Source: Alcaligenaceae bacterium SAGV5
Lineage (GTDB): Bacteria > Pseudomonadota > Gammaproteobacteria > Burkholderiales > Burkholderiaceae_B
Direction: 5' to 3'
DNA: 63,614 nt
Assembly (NCBI GenBank): GCA_009360345.1
Contig: SPDP01000012.1
Coordinates: 1-63,614 of the forward strand
Position numbers and translations under genes: made by a program
The notes under the pieces: generated by a model
Told to the model about the DNA's origin: nothing
Seen by the model: only the letters and a program-made list of their open reading frames with translations
Database searches by the model: none
Shown here: in pieces, positions 50,958 through 58,613 of the stretch
How the letters are laid out: each line of letters starts with the position of its first letter
How positions within the stretch are numbered: position 1 is the first letter of the stretch

Positions 50958-52570
50958 AACTGGGCCTCGTCAGGCGGCGCGAACAGGCGCAGGCGTTGCC
51001 GGCCGCCGGCGTGGCCGGCGATGTGCCGGGTTTCGGCGGCGCCGAGATCCTGAGCCATGCCGGCGTGCTGGAAGCCGGCGAGGAAGAGCGCAAGCTGTTG
51101 TGCCTGCTGGCCGATGGCCGGCTGCTGGTGGCCGCCGGACAGGAGCTCAATCCGCACGTGCTGTCCTACGCCGGGCGCCTGGGGCGGCTGGGCCGGCACT
51201 TCGAGCTGGTGCCCAGCAGCATGGACGTGATCCGCCGCCTGAACCGGCTGGGCGGCGTTTCGTCCGAGGCCCGGCACCAGGAACACACCATGATGCAGGT
51301 CGTCGCCAAGGACCTGCTCAACAAGGCCTGCCGCTCGCGCGCGTCGGATATCCACCTGCGTGTGCGCAAGAACGCCACCGAAATCTATTTCCGCATCCAC
51401 AACGACCTGGTGCCGGTGGGCGGACAGACGCGCGAGTACGGCGAACGGCTGCTGGCGACCCTGTATGGCGCGATGACCTCGGTGTCTGACAGTTCCTACA
51501 AACCCACCGAGCGGCAGGACGCGGCCATCGCCGACCGCGACAAGCTGCCGCCGGCGCTGTATGGCGTGCGCATCGCCACCGTACCCACCAGCGACGGTTC
51601 GCTGATGGTGCTGCGTCTTCTCTATAACGATGCGGGCGACAACATCGACCTGCGTCCGCTGGGCTTTGGCGAGGCGCATGCCGCCGCGCTGCAGAAACTC
51701 AAGGAACAGCCGGTGGGCATGAACATCATCAGCGGGCCCACGGGTTCGGGAAAATCGACCACGCTGCAACGCATTCTTTCCGGCGAAATCCTCGAAGCCG
51801 AAGGGCGGCTGCACGTGCTGACGGTCGAAGACCCCGTGGAGTACCCGATCGAAGGCGCGGTGCAGACCGCGGTGACCAATGCCGGAAACGAGGAAGAGCG
51901 TTCGCGGGCTTTCGCCGCCGCCATTTCCAACGCCATGCGGCTGGATCCGGACACCCTCATGATCGGCGAGGTGCGCGACCGCGCCTCCGCCCAGAACGCC
52001 CTGCGCGGCGCGATGACCGGCCACCAGGTGTGGACCACGGTGCACGCCAATGGCGCGCTGGCCATCGTCGACCGCCTGCTCGACCTCGGGCTGCCCGTCA
52101 GCCTGGTGGCCGACCACACGGTGGTGACCGGCCTGATCAGCCAGCGCCTGGTCAAGAAGCTCTGCCCCAGCTGCAAGCGGCCGCTGGCGCGGCATCCGGA
52201 CGCCATTCCCGCGGCCATGCTGGCGCGGGTCCGGCAGGCGGTGTCGTCCACGCTGGAAGGCGTGTGCGTGACGGGCGCGGGCTGCGACGCCTGCACGGGA
52301 CACGGCACCGTGGGCCGCACCGTCGTGGCCGAGATCATCATCCCCGACGACCGCTTTTTCCGGCTGGTGCGCCAGGGCGAAAAAACCGAGGCGCTGGCCT
52401 ACTGGATGGGCGAACTGGGGGGGCAGACCATGCTGGAACACGCCATCGGAAAAGTCGCCGCCGGCGAACTGGATCCGCGCATGGCCGAGAAGGTGGTCGG
52501 CCACCTGGTCCTGGAGCGCGGCCGCGCCCAGCCATTCCTGAGCGTCGTGGAGGGTGCCCATGCGACTTGA
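50954..52570 (+). CDS. pilQ: Type IVb pilus extension ATPase PilQ
   Basis: A 538-residue GspE/PilB superfamily hexameric ATPase. Residues 120-200 form the N2-like domain (SRASDIHLRVRKNATEIYFRIHNDL), followed by Walker A SGPTGSGKSTTLQ near 258, the Asp box TVEDPVEYPIEGAVQT, Walker B RLDPDTLMIGEVRD and the His box MTGHQVWTTVHANGA. A CPSCKRP...CDACTG pair forms the tetracysteine zinc site expected of extension ATPases. It powers pilin polymerisation and works with PilR. Confidence 0.9.
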   Translation: MKLGLVRRREQAQALPAAGVAGDVPGFGGAEILSHAGVLEAGEEERKLLCLLADGRLLVAAGQELNPHVLSYAGRLGRLGRHFELVPSSMDVIRRLNRLGGVSSEARHQEHTMMQVVAKDLLNKACRSRASDIHLRVRKNATEIYFRIHNDLVPVGGQTREYGERLLATLYGAMTSVSDSSYKPTERQDAAIADRDKLPPALYGVRIATVPTSDGSLMVLRLLYNDAGDNIDLRPLGFGEAHAAALQKLKEQPVGMNIISGPTGSGKSTTLQRILSGEILEAEGRLHVLTVEDPVEYPIEGAVQTAVTNAGNEEERSRAFAAAISNAMRLDPDTLMIGEVRDRASAQNALRGAMTGHQVWTTVHANGALAIVDRLLDLGLPVSLVADHTVVTGLISQRLVKKLCPSCKRPLARHPDAIPAAMLARVRQAVSSTLEGVCVTGAGCDACTGHGTVGRTVVAEIIIPDDRFFRLVRQGEKTEALAYWMGELGGQTMLEHAIGKVAAGELDPRMAEKVVGHLVLERGRAQPFLSVVEGAHAT

Positions 52571-53633
52571 TATCAACCGGTTGTGGGCCAGGACCCAGTT
52601 CACCGATACGGCGCGGCTGCGCCTGTATCGCAAGATGTCCACGATGCTGGCCAACGGCCTGCCCTTGCTGCGGGTGCTGGAGGAATTGCGCTACCGCGAA
52701 TCGCGCGAGGGCAAGCGGCCCCGGGAACCGTTGGCGGTCATCCTGGACGACTGCCGGCGGGGCGTGCAGAACGGCCGCCTGTTCTCGGAAACGCTGGAAG
52801 GCTGGGTGCCCAGGTCCGAGCAGATGATATTGATGGCCGGCGAGCAGTCCGGCCAGCTGGAGCAGACGCTGCTCGCGGTCGTGACCGTGGTGCAGGCGCG
52901 CAAGAAGATCCAGGCGGTCATCGTGGGCGGCATGGCGTATCCGCTGGCCATCCTGGGGCTGGTGCTGGTCTACGTGTACCTGTTCGGCACCAAGGTGATC
53001 CCGCAGTTCGCGATGATGATGGATCCGGCCACCTGGAAAGGCGCGGCGCGGTCGTTGTACCTGATGTCGATATGGGTCCAGAACTGGATGGGCTACACGC
53101 TGGCGGCGCTGGTCCTGCTGCTGGTGCTGCTGTTCGTCTCCATGCCGCGCTGGCGCGGCACGCTGCGGGTCTGGGCCGACAACCTCCCGCCGTATTCGAT
53201 CTACCGGCTGATGGTGGGCAGCGGTTTCCTGATGGCCTTCTCGGCCTTGCAGGGGGCCGGCGTGACGGTGGAGAAAGCCTTGATGCGCCTGTCCCACACG
53301 GCGCAGCCGTGGCTGCGGGAGCGCCTGGACGGCGCGCTCCTGGGCGTGCGCTCGGGATTGAACTGCGGCGAGGCTTTGCGCAACACAGGATATGGATTCC
53401 CGTCGCGGGAGGTCATCGACGACCTCTGCGTGTACGCGGAATACAAGGGATTCGCCCAGGCTGTGAAGCTGATGGCGGATGAGTGGGTGGAGCGGGGGGT
53501 GGAGGTCGTCTCTCTTCGTATGAAGACGCTCAACGGCTTTGCCATCGTGACCATGGCTGTGGTCATCGGCTGGCTGGTGGTCGGCTTCTTCGGCATCCAG
53601 CAGGAAATCGCGGCGCTTGCCCGCGCACGTTAA
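52560..53633 (+). CDS. pilR: Type IVb pilus inner-membrane platform protein PilR
   Basis: A 357-residue GspF/PilC-family protein with two T2SSF domains. Cytoplasmic motifs include YRKMSTMLANGLPLLRVLEELR and RSEQMILMAGEQSGQLEQTL. Hydrophobic helices are near residues 120-145, 180-200 and at the C-terminus (FAIVTMAVVIGWLVVGFFGI). It anchors the ATPase and extracts pilin. ATG 52560 overlaps the end of pilQ; a GTG at 52554 is also possible. Confidence 0.88.
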   Translation: MRLDINRLWARTQFTDTARLRLYRKMSTMLANGLPLLRVLEELRYRESREGKRPREPLAVILDDCRRGVQNGRLFSETLEGWVPRSEQMILMAGEQSGQLEQTLLAVVTVVQARKKIQAVIVGGMAYPLAILGLVLVYVYLFGTKVIPQFAMMMDPATWKGAARSLYLMSIWVQNWMGYTLAALVLLLVLLFVSMPRWRGTLRVWADNLPPYSIYRLMVGSGFLMAFSALQGAGVTVEKALMRLSHTAQPWLRERLDGALLGVRSGLNCGEALRNTGYGFPSREVIDDLCVYAEYKGFAQAVKLMADEWVERGVEVVSLRMKTLNGFAIVTMAVVIGWLVVGFFGIQQEIAALARAR

Positions 53634-53660
53634 TCGTTCAACTTTGACTAGAGGTCAATC

Positions 53661-54215
53661 ATGCATGTCGCAAAAATAAGCAATCTGCACGGCCAGCCCA
53701 TCCGCTCCGACAATGCGCGGCAGCGCCAGCGCGGCGCGTCGCTGCTGGAAGGCATCGCCTACCTGGGCATCGCCGCCATCGTGGTGGTGGGCGCCATTTC
53801 CCTGTTGACGGGGGCGTTCGGCAGCGCCAAGTCCAACCAGTCCATCGAGGAAGTGATCAGCCTGCGCACGGCGGTACGCAAGCTGTACCTGGGGCAGGCC
53901 TATCCCACCACTGGCGTGGTCCAGACGCTGATCGCCGCCAAGGCGGTGCCCGGCACGCTGGCGGTGAACACGACGACCAACACCCTGACCAACAGCTGGC
54001 GCGGTTCGGTGACCATTGCCGCCTCCAGCAACGGTTTTTCCATCACCTATCCGGCGGTACCCAAGGAAGTGTGCGTCGGCATGCTGTCCGGCGCTCATGG
54101 TTGGTTCTCGATCATCGTCAATGAGACGGACGTCGCTCTCATTCCGGTCACCGCCAGCGAAGCTACCACCAGGTGTGACACGAACGACAACACCATCATC
54201 TTTGGCTCGACCTGA
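53661..54215 (+). CDS. pilS: Type IVb major prepilin PilS
   Basis: A 184-residue type IVb prepilin with a long leader of about 25 residues and a cleavage site RQRQRG/ASLLE. Glu is at mature position 5, followed by the hydrophobic GIAYLGIAAIVVVGAISLL helix. The globular domain has two late cysteines (KEVC and TTRC) for the usual disulfide-bonded loop. The long leader, Ala at +1 in place of Phe, and the gene order place it with R64 PilS and TcpA/BfpA. A strong stem-loop follows the gene. Confidence 0.87.
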   Translation: MHVAKISNLHGQPIRSDNARQRQRGASLLEGIAYLGIAAIVVVGAISLLTGAFGSAKSNQSIEEVISLRTAVRKLYLGQAYPTTGVVQTLIAAKAVPGTLAVNTTTNTLTNSWRGSVTIAASSNGFSITYPAVPKEVCVGMLSGAHGWFSIIVNETDVALIPVTASEATTRCDTNDNTIIFGST

Positions 54216-54236
54216 TCCGTTTCGACCCCTGGGCCT

Positions 54237-54263
54237 CGCGCGGCGGCAAGACGCCGCCGCGCG
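54237..54263 (+). promoter_or_regulatory. Perfect 11-bp stem-loop after pilS
   Basis: CGCGCGGCGGC (54237-54247) pairs exactly with 54253-54263 over a 5-base loop, about 20 bases after the pilS stop. Without a T-run it is more likely an RNA-stabilising or partial-termination structure, which would keep major pilin mRNA abundant relative to the genes downstream. Confidence 0.6.
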
Positions 54264-54286
54264 GGACCCAACCCGAGGAGCCGCGT

Positions 54287-54784
54287 ATGTGGAATGTCGC
54301 CGTGCTGGTCGTCCTGATCTCGCTGGCGGGGGTCTACGCCACCCGGAATCTCCAGTCGCTGGACGCCGCCCAGGGTAGCCTGGCCGCCAGCGATGCCGCC
54401 GAGATGGGCATCTACCGCCAGGCCGTGATCGACTACTTCAGCGTGAACGACCTGCGGGGGACGAGCGTGGCGGCTGCCACGCTGAAAAGCGGCGGCCACC
54501 TGCCGGCCTGGAGCCGCCTGTACCAACAGGCGGGCGCGCTGGCCTGGAGCAACTACCGCGACGCCAATGGCGTGATCTACGTCTACGCGCTGGCCGTGCC
54601 GGACAGGAACCTGGCGGGCGAACTGGCGCAACTGGCCCGCCATTCGGTGCTGCTGGGTATCTATGAGCGCGCATCACCCACCTTGCAGTCGCCGGTCCAT
54701 GGCAATACCGGCATCCCGATTTCCGTTCTTTCAGGAAGGTCGATACCGGACGGCGCGCCTGTCTGGATCGCGATGACAAAATGA
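54287..54784 (+). CDS. pilM: PilM-like type IVb pilus protein
   Basis: A 165-residue protein with one N-terminal membrane helix (MWNVAVLVVLISLAGVYATRN) and a periplasmic domain. The layout and segments such as LAASDAAEMGIYRQAVIDYF and GHLPAWSRLYQQAGALAWSNYRDANGVIYVYA match the PilM family of R64-type thin pili. In R64 pilM precedes pilN; here it sits between pilS and pilV. Its role in the machine is poorly known. The stop overlaps pilV by four bases. Confidence 0.72.
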   Translation: MWNVAVLVVLISLAGVYATRNLQSLDAAQGSLAASDAAEMGIYRQAVIDYFSVNDLRGTSVAAATLKSGGHLPAWSRLYQQAGALAWSNYRDANGVIYVYALAVPDRNLAGELAQLARHSVLLGIYERASPTLQSPVHGNTGIPISVLSGRSIPDGAPVWIAMTK

Positions 54785-56250
54785 CCAAGATACCGACCAA
54801 GATGCCGCGCCGCGCGGTTGCCCGGCACCCCCGCCAGCAAGGTGTCGCCCTGCTGGAAATCCTCGGCGCGCTGGCCATCGGCGCGGTGCTGCTGCTGGGG
54901 CTTGCCGCGATGGTGGAGACGTCGCTGGAAGACATGAAAGGGCAGCAGGCCTCGCACCATCAGTCCCAGGTCGCGGCGGCCGGCCAGAAATACATCGCGG
55001 CCAACAGCGCCAGTCTCCAGGCCGCGCTGCCGGCCGCCGGGTCGCTGGTGGCCGTCGGGGTCCCCCAACTGGTCACGGGCCGGTTCCTGCCCGCGGGTTT
55101 CGCCACCGAGAATATCTATGGACAGACGCCGTGCGTGCTGATCCGCCGGCCCGATCCCGCCGGCAATCCGGACCGGTTCGACGCGCTGGCGGTCACGCGT
55201 GGCGGTCAGCAGATTCCCGATGGCATCCTGGCCGTGGTCGCCGCCAATGCCGGACCCGGAGGCGGCTACATCAGCATCCGCGCCACCGCGACAGCCAGGG
55301 GTTCCACCTGGAGCAGCAGCACCACCAGTTTTCGTTCGGCCACCTGCGGCGGCACCGCCGCGCTGAACGGCGGCGCGGGCGACGGCGGCCGCCTGGCCTC
55401 CAACCTGTTCCACGACGGCCCGGACCAGTTCGGCGCGGACTTTCTCTACCGCAACGCGGTGCCCGGCCGGCCCGAGCTCAATCGCATGAACACGCCGGTC
55501 CGCATGGGCGGCGCCGCGCTGGTGACGATGGGTTCGTCCTGCCTGAACGCCGCGGGCGTGGCCGAGGCGGGCATGGCCATCGATTCCGCCACCCGCGTCA
55601 TCCTGACCTGCGGCGGCAGCGGGGTCTGGTCGTCGCCTTCGCAGTGGAAAGAGCCGGTCGCCACCTATGCCGGCCTGCCGTCCTCGGGCAACCTGGCCGG
55701 AGACGTGCGCATGGTGACCGGCCTGTCGCGCGCCTTCACCTTCAATGGCAGCGCCTGGGTGGCGCTGGCGGTGGACCAGAACGGCAACATGAACGTGCCG
55801 GCAGCGCTGACCGCGGCCAATGTCACCACGACCCAGAACATCCGGGCCGGAGGCAACATCCATGCCGCGGGCAACATCACCGCGGACGGATCGGTCGGCG
55901 CCGGGCTGGACCTGGTGGCAGGCCATGACGTGATCGCCCGCGACGTATTTGCCGCTCGCAACATCCGCGCCACGGTCGATATCCAGGCCGGGCAAGATGT
56001 CACTGCCAGCCGCGATGTGATCACCCAGGGCTTGCAGGTGAACCGCTGGGCATCGACCCCGGCCATTACCATCGGCACCAATTCCTTCGTGCCCGGACAG
56101 CCTTGCAACTATCTAGCTTCCGATCCCTTCGATGACGCCGTGCGCATCAGGTATCCGCACGGAACGGTCGTGACGGACGCCAACCGCGTACCGCTGATTT
56201 GCGGTGCGGACAGCACGATGAGATACGCCAATGGAACCTATACGCCTTGA
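54781..56250 (+). CDS. pilV: PilV-type minor prepilin / tip adhesin
   Basis: A 489-residue type IVb prepilin: leader, cleavage site RQQG/VALLE with Glu at +5, the LGALAIGAVLLLGLAAMV helix, then a large secreted domain. A repetitive section at about residues 345-425 has turns with a NIxAxG rhythm (QNIRAGGNIHAAGNITADGS, RNIRATVDIQAGQDVTASRDV), which predicts a beta-helix stalk or tip. Length and position match PilV, the tip adhesin that in R64 is varied by a shufflon. No invertible segments or Rci recombinase are seen here. Confidence 0.82.
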   Translation: MTKIPTKMPRRAVARHPRQQGVALLEILGALAIGAVLLLGLAAMVETSLEDMKGQQASHHQSQVAAAGQKYIAANSASLQAALPAAGSLVAVGVPQLVTGRFLPAGFATENIYGQTPCVLIRRPDPAGNPDRFDALAVTRGGQQIPDGILAVVAANAGPGGGYISIRATATARGSTWSSSTTSFRSATCGGTAALNGGAGDGGRLASNLFHDGPDQFGADFLYRNAVPGRPELNRMNTPVRMGGAALVTMGSSCLNAAGVAEAGMAIDSATRVILTCGGSGVWSSPSQWKEPVATYAGLPSSGNLAGDVRMVTGLSRAFTFNGSAWVALAVDQNGNMNVPAALTAANVTTTQNIRAGGNIHAAGNITADGSVGAGLDLVAGHDVIARDVFAARNIRATVDIQAGQDVTASRDVITQGLQVNRWASTPAITIGTNSFVPGQPCNYLASDPFDDAVRIRYPHGTVVTDANRVPLICGADSTMRYANGTYTP

Positions 56251-56710
56251 ACGTTACCGCCGCCGCGCCGGCCCGCTGCTACGGTCCGCCGCGCTGGCCC
56301 TGGCCTGCCTGGCCAGCTCGCCGGCGCAGGCGTGCTGGCATGAGGTCGCCTCATGGTATGGCATCAATGTGCACCTGCTTTATGCCATTGCCAAGACTGA
56401 ATCCAACCTGAATCCCAACGCCATCAACAAAGGCAACAAGAACGGCTCCTACGACATCGGCCTGATGCAGATCAACAGCAGCTGGCTGCCGACGTTGCGC
56501 AAGCACGGGGTCAGCGAGGAGAAATTGAAGGATCCCTGCGTCAACCTCCAGGTAGGGGCGTGGATCCTGGCGCAGAACATGCAGCGCATGGGCGTGACGT
56601 GGGAGGCGGTGGGCGCCTACAACGCCCGCAATCCACAACTGCGTGTCAGGTACGCACAAAAGGTGTACAAGAATATACCGAGGGAGATCCTCGAACAGGC
56701 ATCCCAATGA
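56231..56710 (+). CDS. Pilus-linked lytic transglycosylase (R64 PilT type)
   Basis: A 159-residue SLT-family muramidase. A signal peptide ends SSPAQA, followed by WYGINVHLLYAIAKTESNLNP with the catalytic Glu, NGSYDIGLMQINSSWLP and the final AYNARNPQLRVRYAQKVY. It opens peptidoglycan for pilus passage. Its ATG lies inside the end of pilV (20-base overlap). In R64 naming this is pilT and is not the retraction ATPase of type IVa pili. Confidence 0.87.
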   Translation: MEPIRLERYRRRAGPLLRSAALALACLASSPAQACWHEVASWYGINVHLLYAIAKTESNLNPNAINKGNKNGSYDIGLMQINSSWLPTLRKHGVSEEKLKDPCVNLQVGAWILAQNMQRMGVTWEAVGAYNARNPQLRVRYAQKVYKNIPREILEQASQ

Positions 56711-57012
56711 CCGCCGGCGCGTCACACATTCGCAATGCTGGGACATTGCCGGGAGTGGCTTTAACCTGCCGTGCCGCATGGACAAATCGGTCCAGTGAGC
56801 TTTGTTGAGTATTCCCAGCGGTCCTGGCATGTATAGTAGACTTCCTCCGCAAGATGCCGCCGTCGAACCGGCCCGCGGGCTGCCATTTCCTCCAATGGCA
56901 CCGTGGCACATTGGTGCATGGAATGTGAACCATCGGACATTTCAGGAAGAACCGGCAAGGCGTGCATTTCCCTCCTTTCACGAAAAAAAGTGCTTACATT
57001 TCAGGTGGCTGA
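56711..57012. other. Leader region of the PilT-like ATPase gene
   Basis: A 302-base gap without a supported gene. A TATAGT at 56832-56837 could be a -10 element but lacks a good -35 at 17 bases, and the region becomes AT-rich before the ATG at 57013. A separate promoter for the ATPase gene is likely. Confidence 0.35.
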
Positions 57013-58110
57013 ATGTCCAACGAGCATTTCTTCACCCGCGATATCCAACAGGAATTGCTCGCCCTGGTCAATTCCTCGCAGACGTTCTCGGACGTGCACA
57101 TCGAGCAGGACCAGCCGCTCATGCTCAAGACGCCGCGCGGGTGGACGCCGGCCAATGACGTCCCGGTGTCGATCGACTACCTGGCGCCCCTGTTGTCCGC
57201 CATCGACGAGGACTGGGAAGACAAGATCATCGACGGTGCGATAGACCGGCCCCTGGTGCTGGGCGAATGGCGCCTGCGCTGCAATGTCTACCGCATGGCG
57301 CGCGGCAGCAAGGTGGCGGTGTCCATCCGCCGCTTCCCGCTCCAGCCGCTGCCGCTTGAACGCACCGGGCTGCCCGCCTACGTGAAGACCGTGCTGGAGG
57401 CCACCAAGGGCATCATCCTGGTGACCGGGCCGACGGGGGCGGGCAAGACCACCACCATCGCTTCCATGCTGGACCACATCAATGCCACGCGGCACGGGCA
57501 CATCATCACCATCGAGGAACCCATCGAGTACGAGCTGCGGCGCAAGCTGTCGATGGTCTCGCAGAAGGAAGTGCCGACCGATACGCCCAGCTTCTCGTCG
57601 GGCCTGCGCGAGGCGCTGCGGCAGAAGCCCGACGTGCTGATGGTGGGGGAAATCCGCGATTTCGATACCGCCGCCACGGTGCTGCACGCGGGCGAGTCCG
57701 GGCACCTGGTGCTGGCCACGCTGCATACCAGCAACGCGGTGCGCGCCATCAGCAAGCTGCTGGGCTTCTTTCCGCAGGACCAGCGCGCGCAGCGCGCGGC
57801 CACCCTGGCCGAGACCCTGGTCGGCGTGGTCTTCCAGAGCCTGCTGCCCTCCGAGGACGGCGAGCATCATGTGATGGCCAGCGAAATGGTCTTCAACAAC
57901 AACCAGCAGATCGCCTCGTTCATCGCCGATCCCGACAAGCTGCCGATGGTGGGCGACTTCATGAAGCGCAAGGAAGACAACATGTCGCGCAGCCTGAACG
58001 AAGTCCTGGTGCAACTGGTGCAAAGGAAAAGCGTCTCGGCGCGCGACGCGCTGCGCGTGGCGTACAACCGGCTGGAACTGCACGAGATGCTCAACAGCGC
58101 GAAACGCTGA
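57013..58110 (+). CDS. PilT-family pilus retraction ATPase
   Basis: A 365-residue ATPase of the PilT/PilU/BfpF group: SQTFSDVHIEQDQPLMLKTPRGW N-domain, Walker A VTGPTGAGKTTTIASML near residue 140, Asp box TIEEPIEYELRRKLSMVSQKEV, Walker B RQKPDVLMVGEIRD and His box GESGHLVLATLHTSNA. It lacks the tetracysteine zinc site of extension ATPases. It probably disassembles the type IVb pilus encoded upstream. Most R64- and Tcp-type systems lack such an enzyme; BFP has one (BfpF). It is separated from the pilus operon by a 300-base leader. Confidence 0.88.
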   Translation: MSNEHFFTRDIQQELLALVNSSQTFSDVHIEQDQPLMLKTPRGWTPANDVPVSIDYLAPLLSAIDEDWEDKIIDGAIDRPLVLGEWRLRCNVYRMARGSKVAVSIRRFPLQPLPLERTGLPAYVKTVLEATKGIILVTGPTGAGKTTTIASMLDHINATRHGHIITIEEPIEYELRRKLSMVSQKEVPTDTPSFSSGLREALRQKPDVLMVGEIRDFDTAATVLHAGESGHLVLATLHTSNAVRAISKLLGFFPQDQRAQRAATLAETLVGVVFQSLLPSEDGEHHVMASEMVFNNNQQIASFIADPDKLPMVGDFMKRKEDNMSRSLNEVLVQLVQRKSVSARDALRVAYNRLELHEMLNSAKR

Positions 58111-58135
58111 GAATCCTCAAGCTTGCCCGTCGCGG

Positions 58136-58164
58136 GGAACCTGTCCCGCGTCGCTCGGTACTCA
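58136..58164 (+). promoter_or_regulatory. HrpL/BtrS-like ECF sigma promoter motif
   Basis: GGAACC at 58136-58141, a 16-base spacer and GTACTCA at 58158-58164 resemble the hrp box consensus GGAACC-N15/16-CCACNNA used by HrpL-group ECF factors; Bordetella BtrS belongs to that group. The motif lies just after the ATPase stop and ends 28 bases before the chaperone ATG. The first two bases of the -10 element deviate. Confidence 0.5.
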
Positions 58165-58192
58165 TGGGTAACCTAGACAAGAAGGGGCACCC

Positions 58193-58603
58193 ATGTCCAG
58201 AAACCGCTTCATCGATCTCGTCAACGAGTTCTGCGCGCTGGCTCGGCTCGACCAGCCGGCGCAACTGGCAGAGGGGCATGCCGTCGAGGTCGACGGCGTC
58301 GACTTCATCTTCCAGTACGACGAGGAATATGCCCCCGAGCATGTGATGCTGTACTGCGACTTCGGCGTTCCGCCCGAAGAGCGGTTGCTGGACGTCTACG
58401 AAGCGCTGCTGGAAACGAACATGATCGTCTACGGCGCCAGTTCCCCCGCTTTCATGCTGGGGCCGGACAAGCGCGTGACCTTCGGCTACCAATGCCGGCT
58501 GGCCGACGTCAGGGCGAACCAACTGATCGGGATCCTGCAAAAGCTGGCCGGCCAGGCCAAGGACTGGCGCACCGACCATTTTCTCGAAGCGTCGCTGGCG
58601 TAG
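58193..58603 (+). CDS. CesT/SycE-family type III secretion chaperone
   Basis: A 136-residue acidic protein with the class I chaperone pattern: RFIDLVNEFCALARLDQP helix, GHAVEVDGVDFIFQYDEE and HVMLYCDFGVP strands, LLDVYEALLETNMIVYG helix, FMLGPDKRVTFGYQCRL strand pair and a C-terminal helix (NQLIGILQKLAGQAKDW). Such chaperones bind the N-terminus of one effector and hand it to the secretion ATPase. The gene directly precedes a 451-residue protein with a 10-base gap, which makes that protein its partner. The pair resembles btcA-bteA of Bordetella; homology to BtcA is not established here. Confidence 0.82.
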   Translation: MSRNRFIDLVNEFCALARLDQPAQLAEGHAVEVDGVDFIFQYDEEYAPEHVMLYCDFGVPPEERLLDVYEALLETNMIVYGASSPAFMLGPDKRVTFGYQCRLADVRANQLIGILQKLAGQAKDWRTDHFLEASLA

Positions 58604-58613
58604 GACGGCGAAG

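Noticed and set aside
54781..56710. Shufflon or invertible pilV segments
   Set aside because: No repeated inverted 19-bp type sites and no Rci-like recombinase were recognised around pilV; the gene ends normally and overlaps the next gene.
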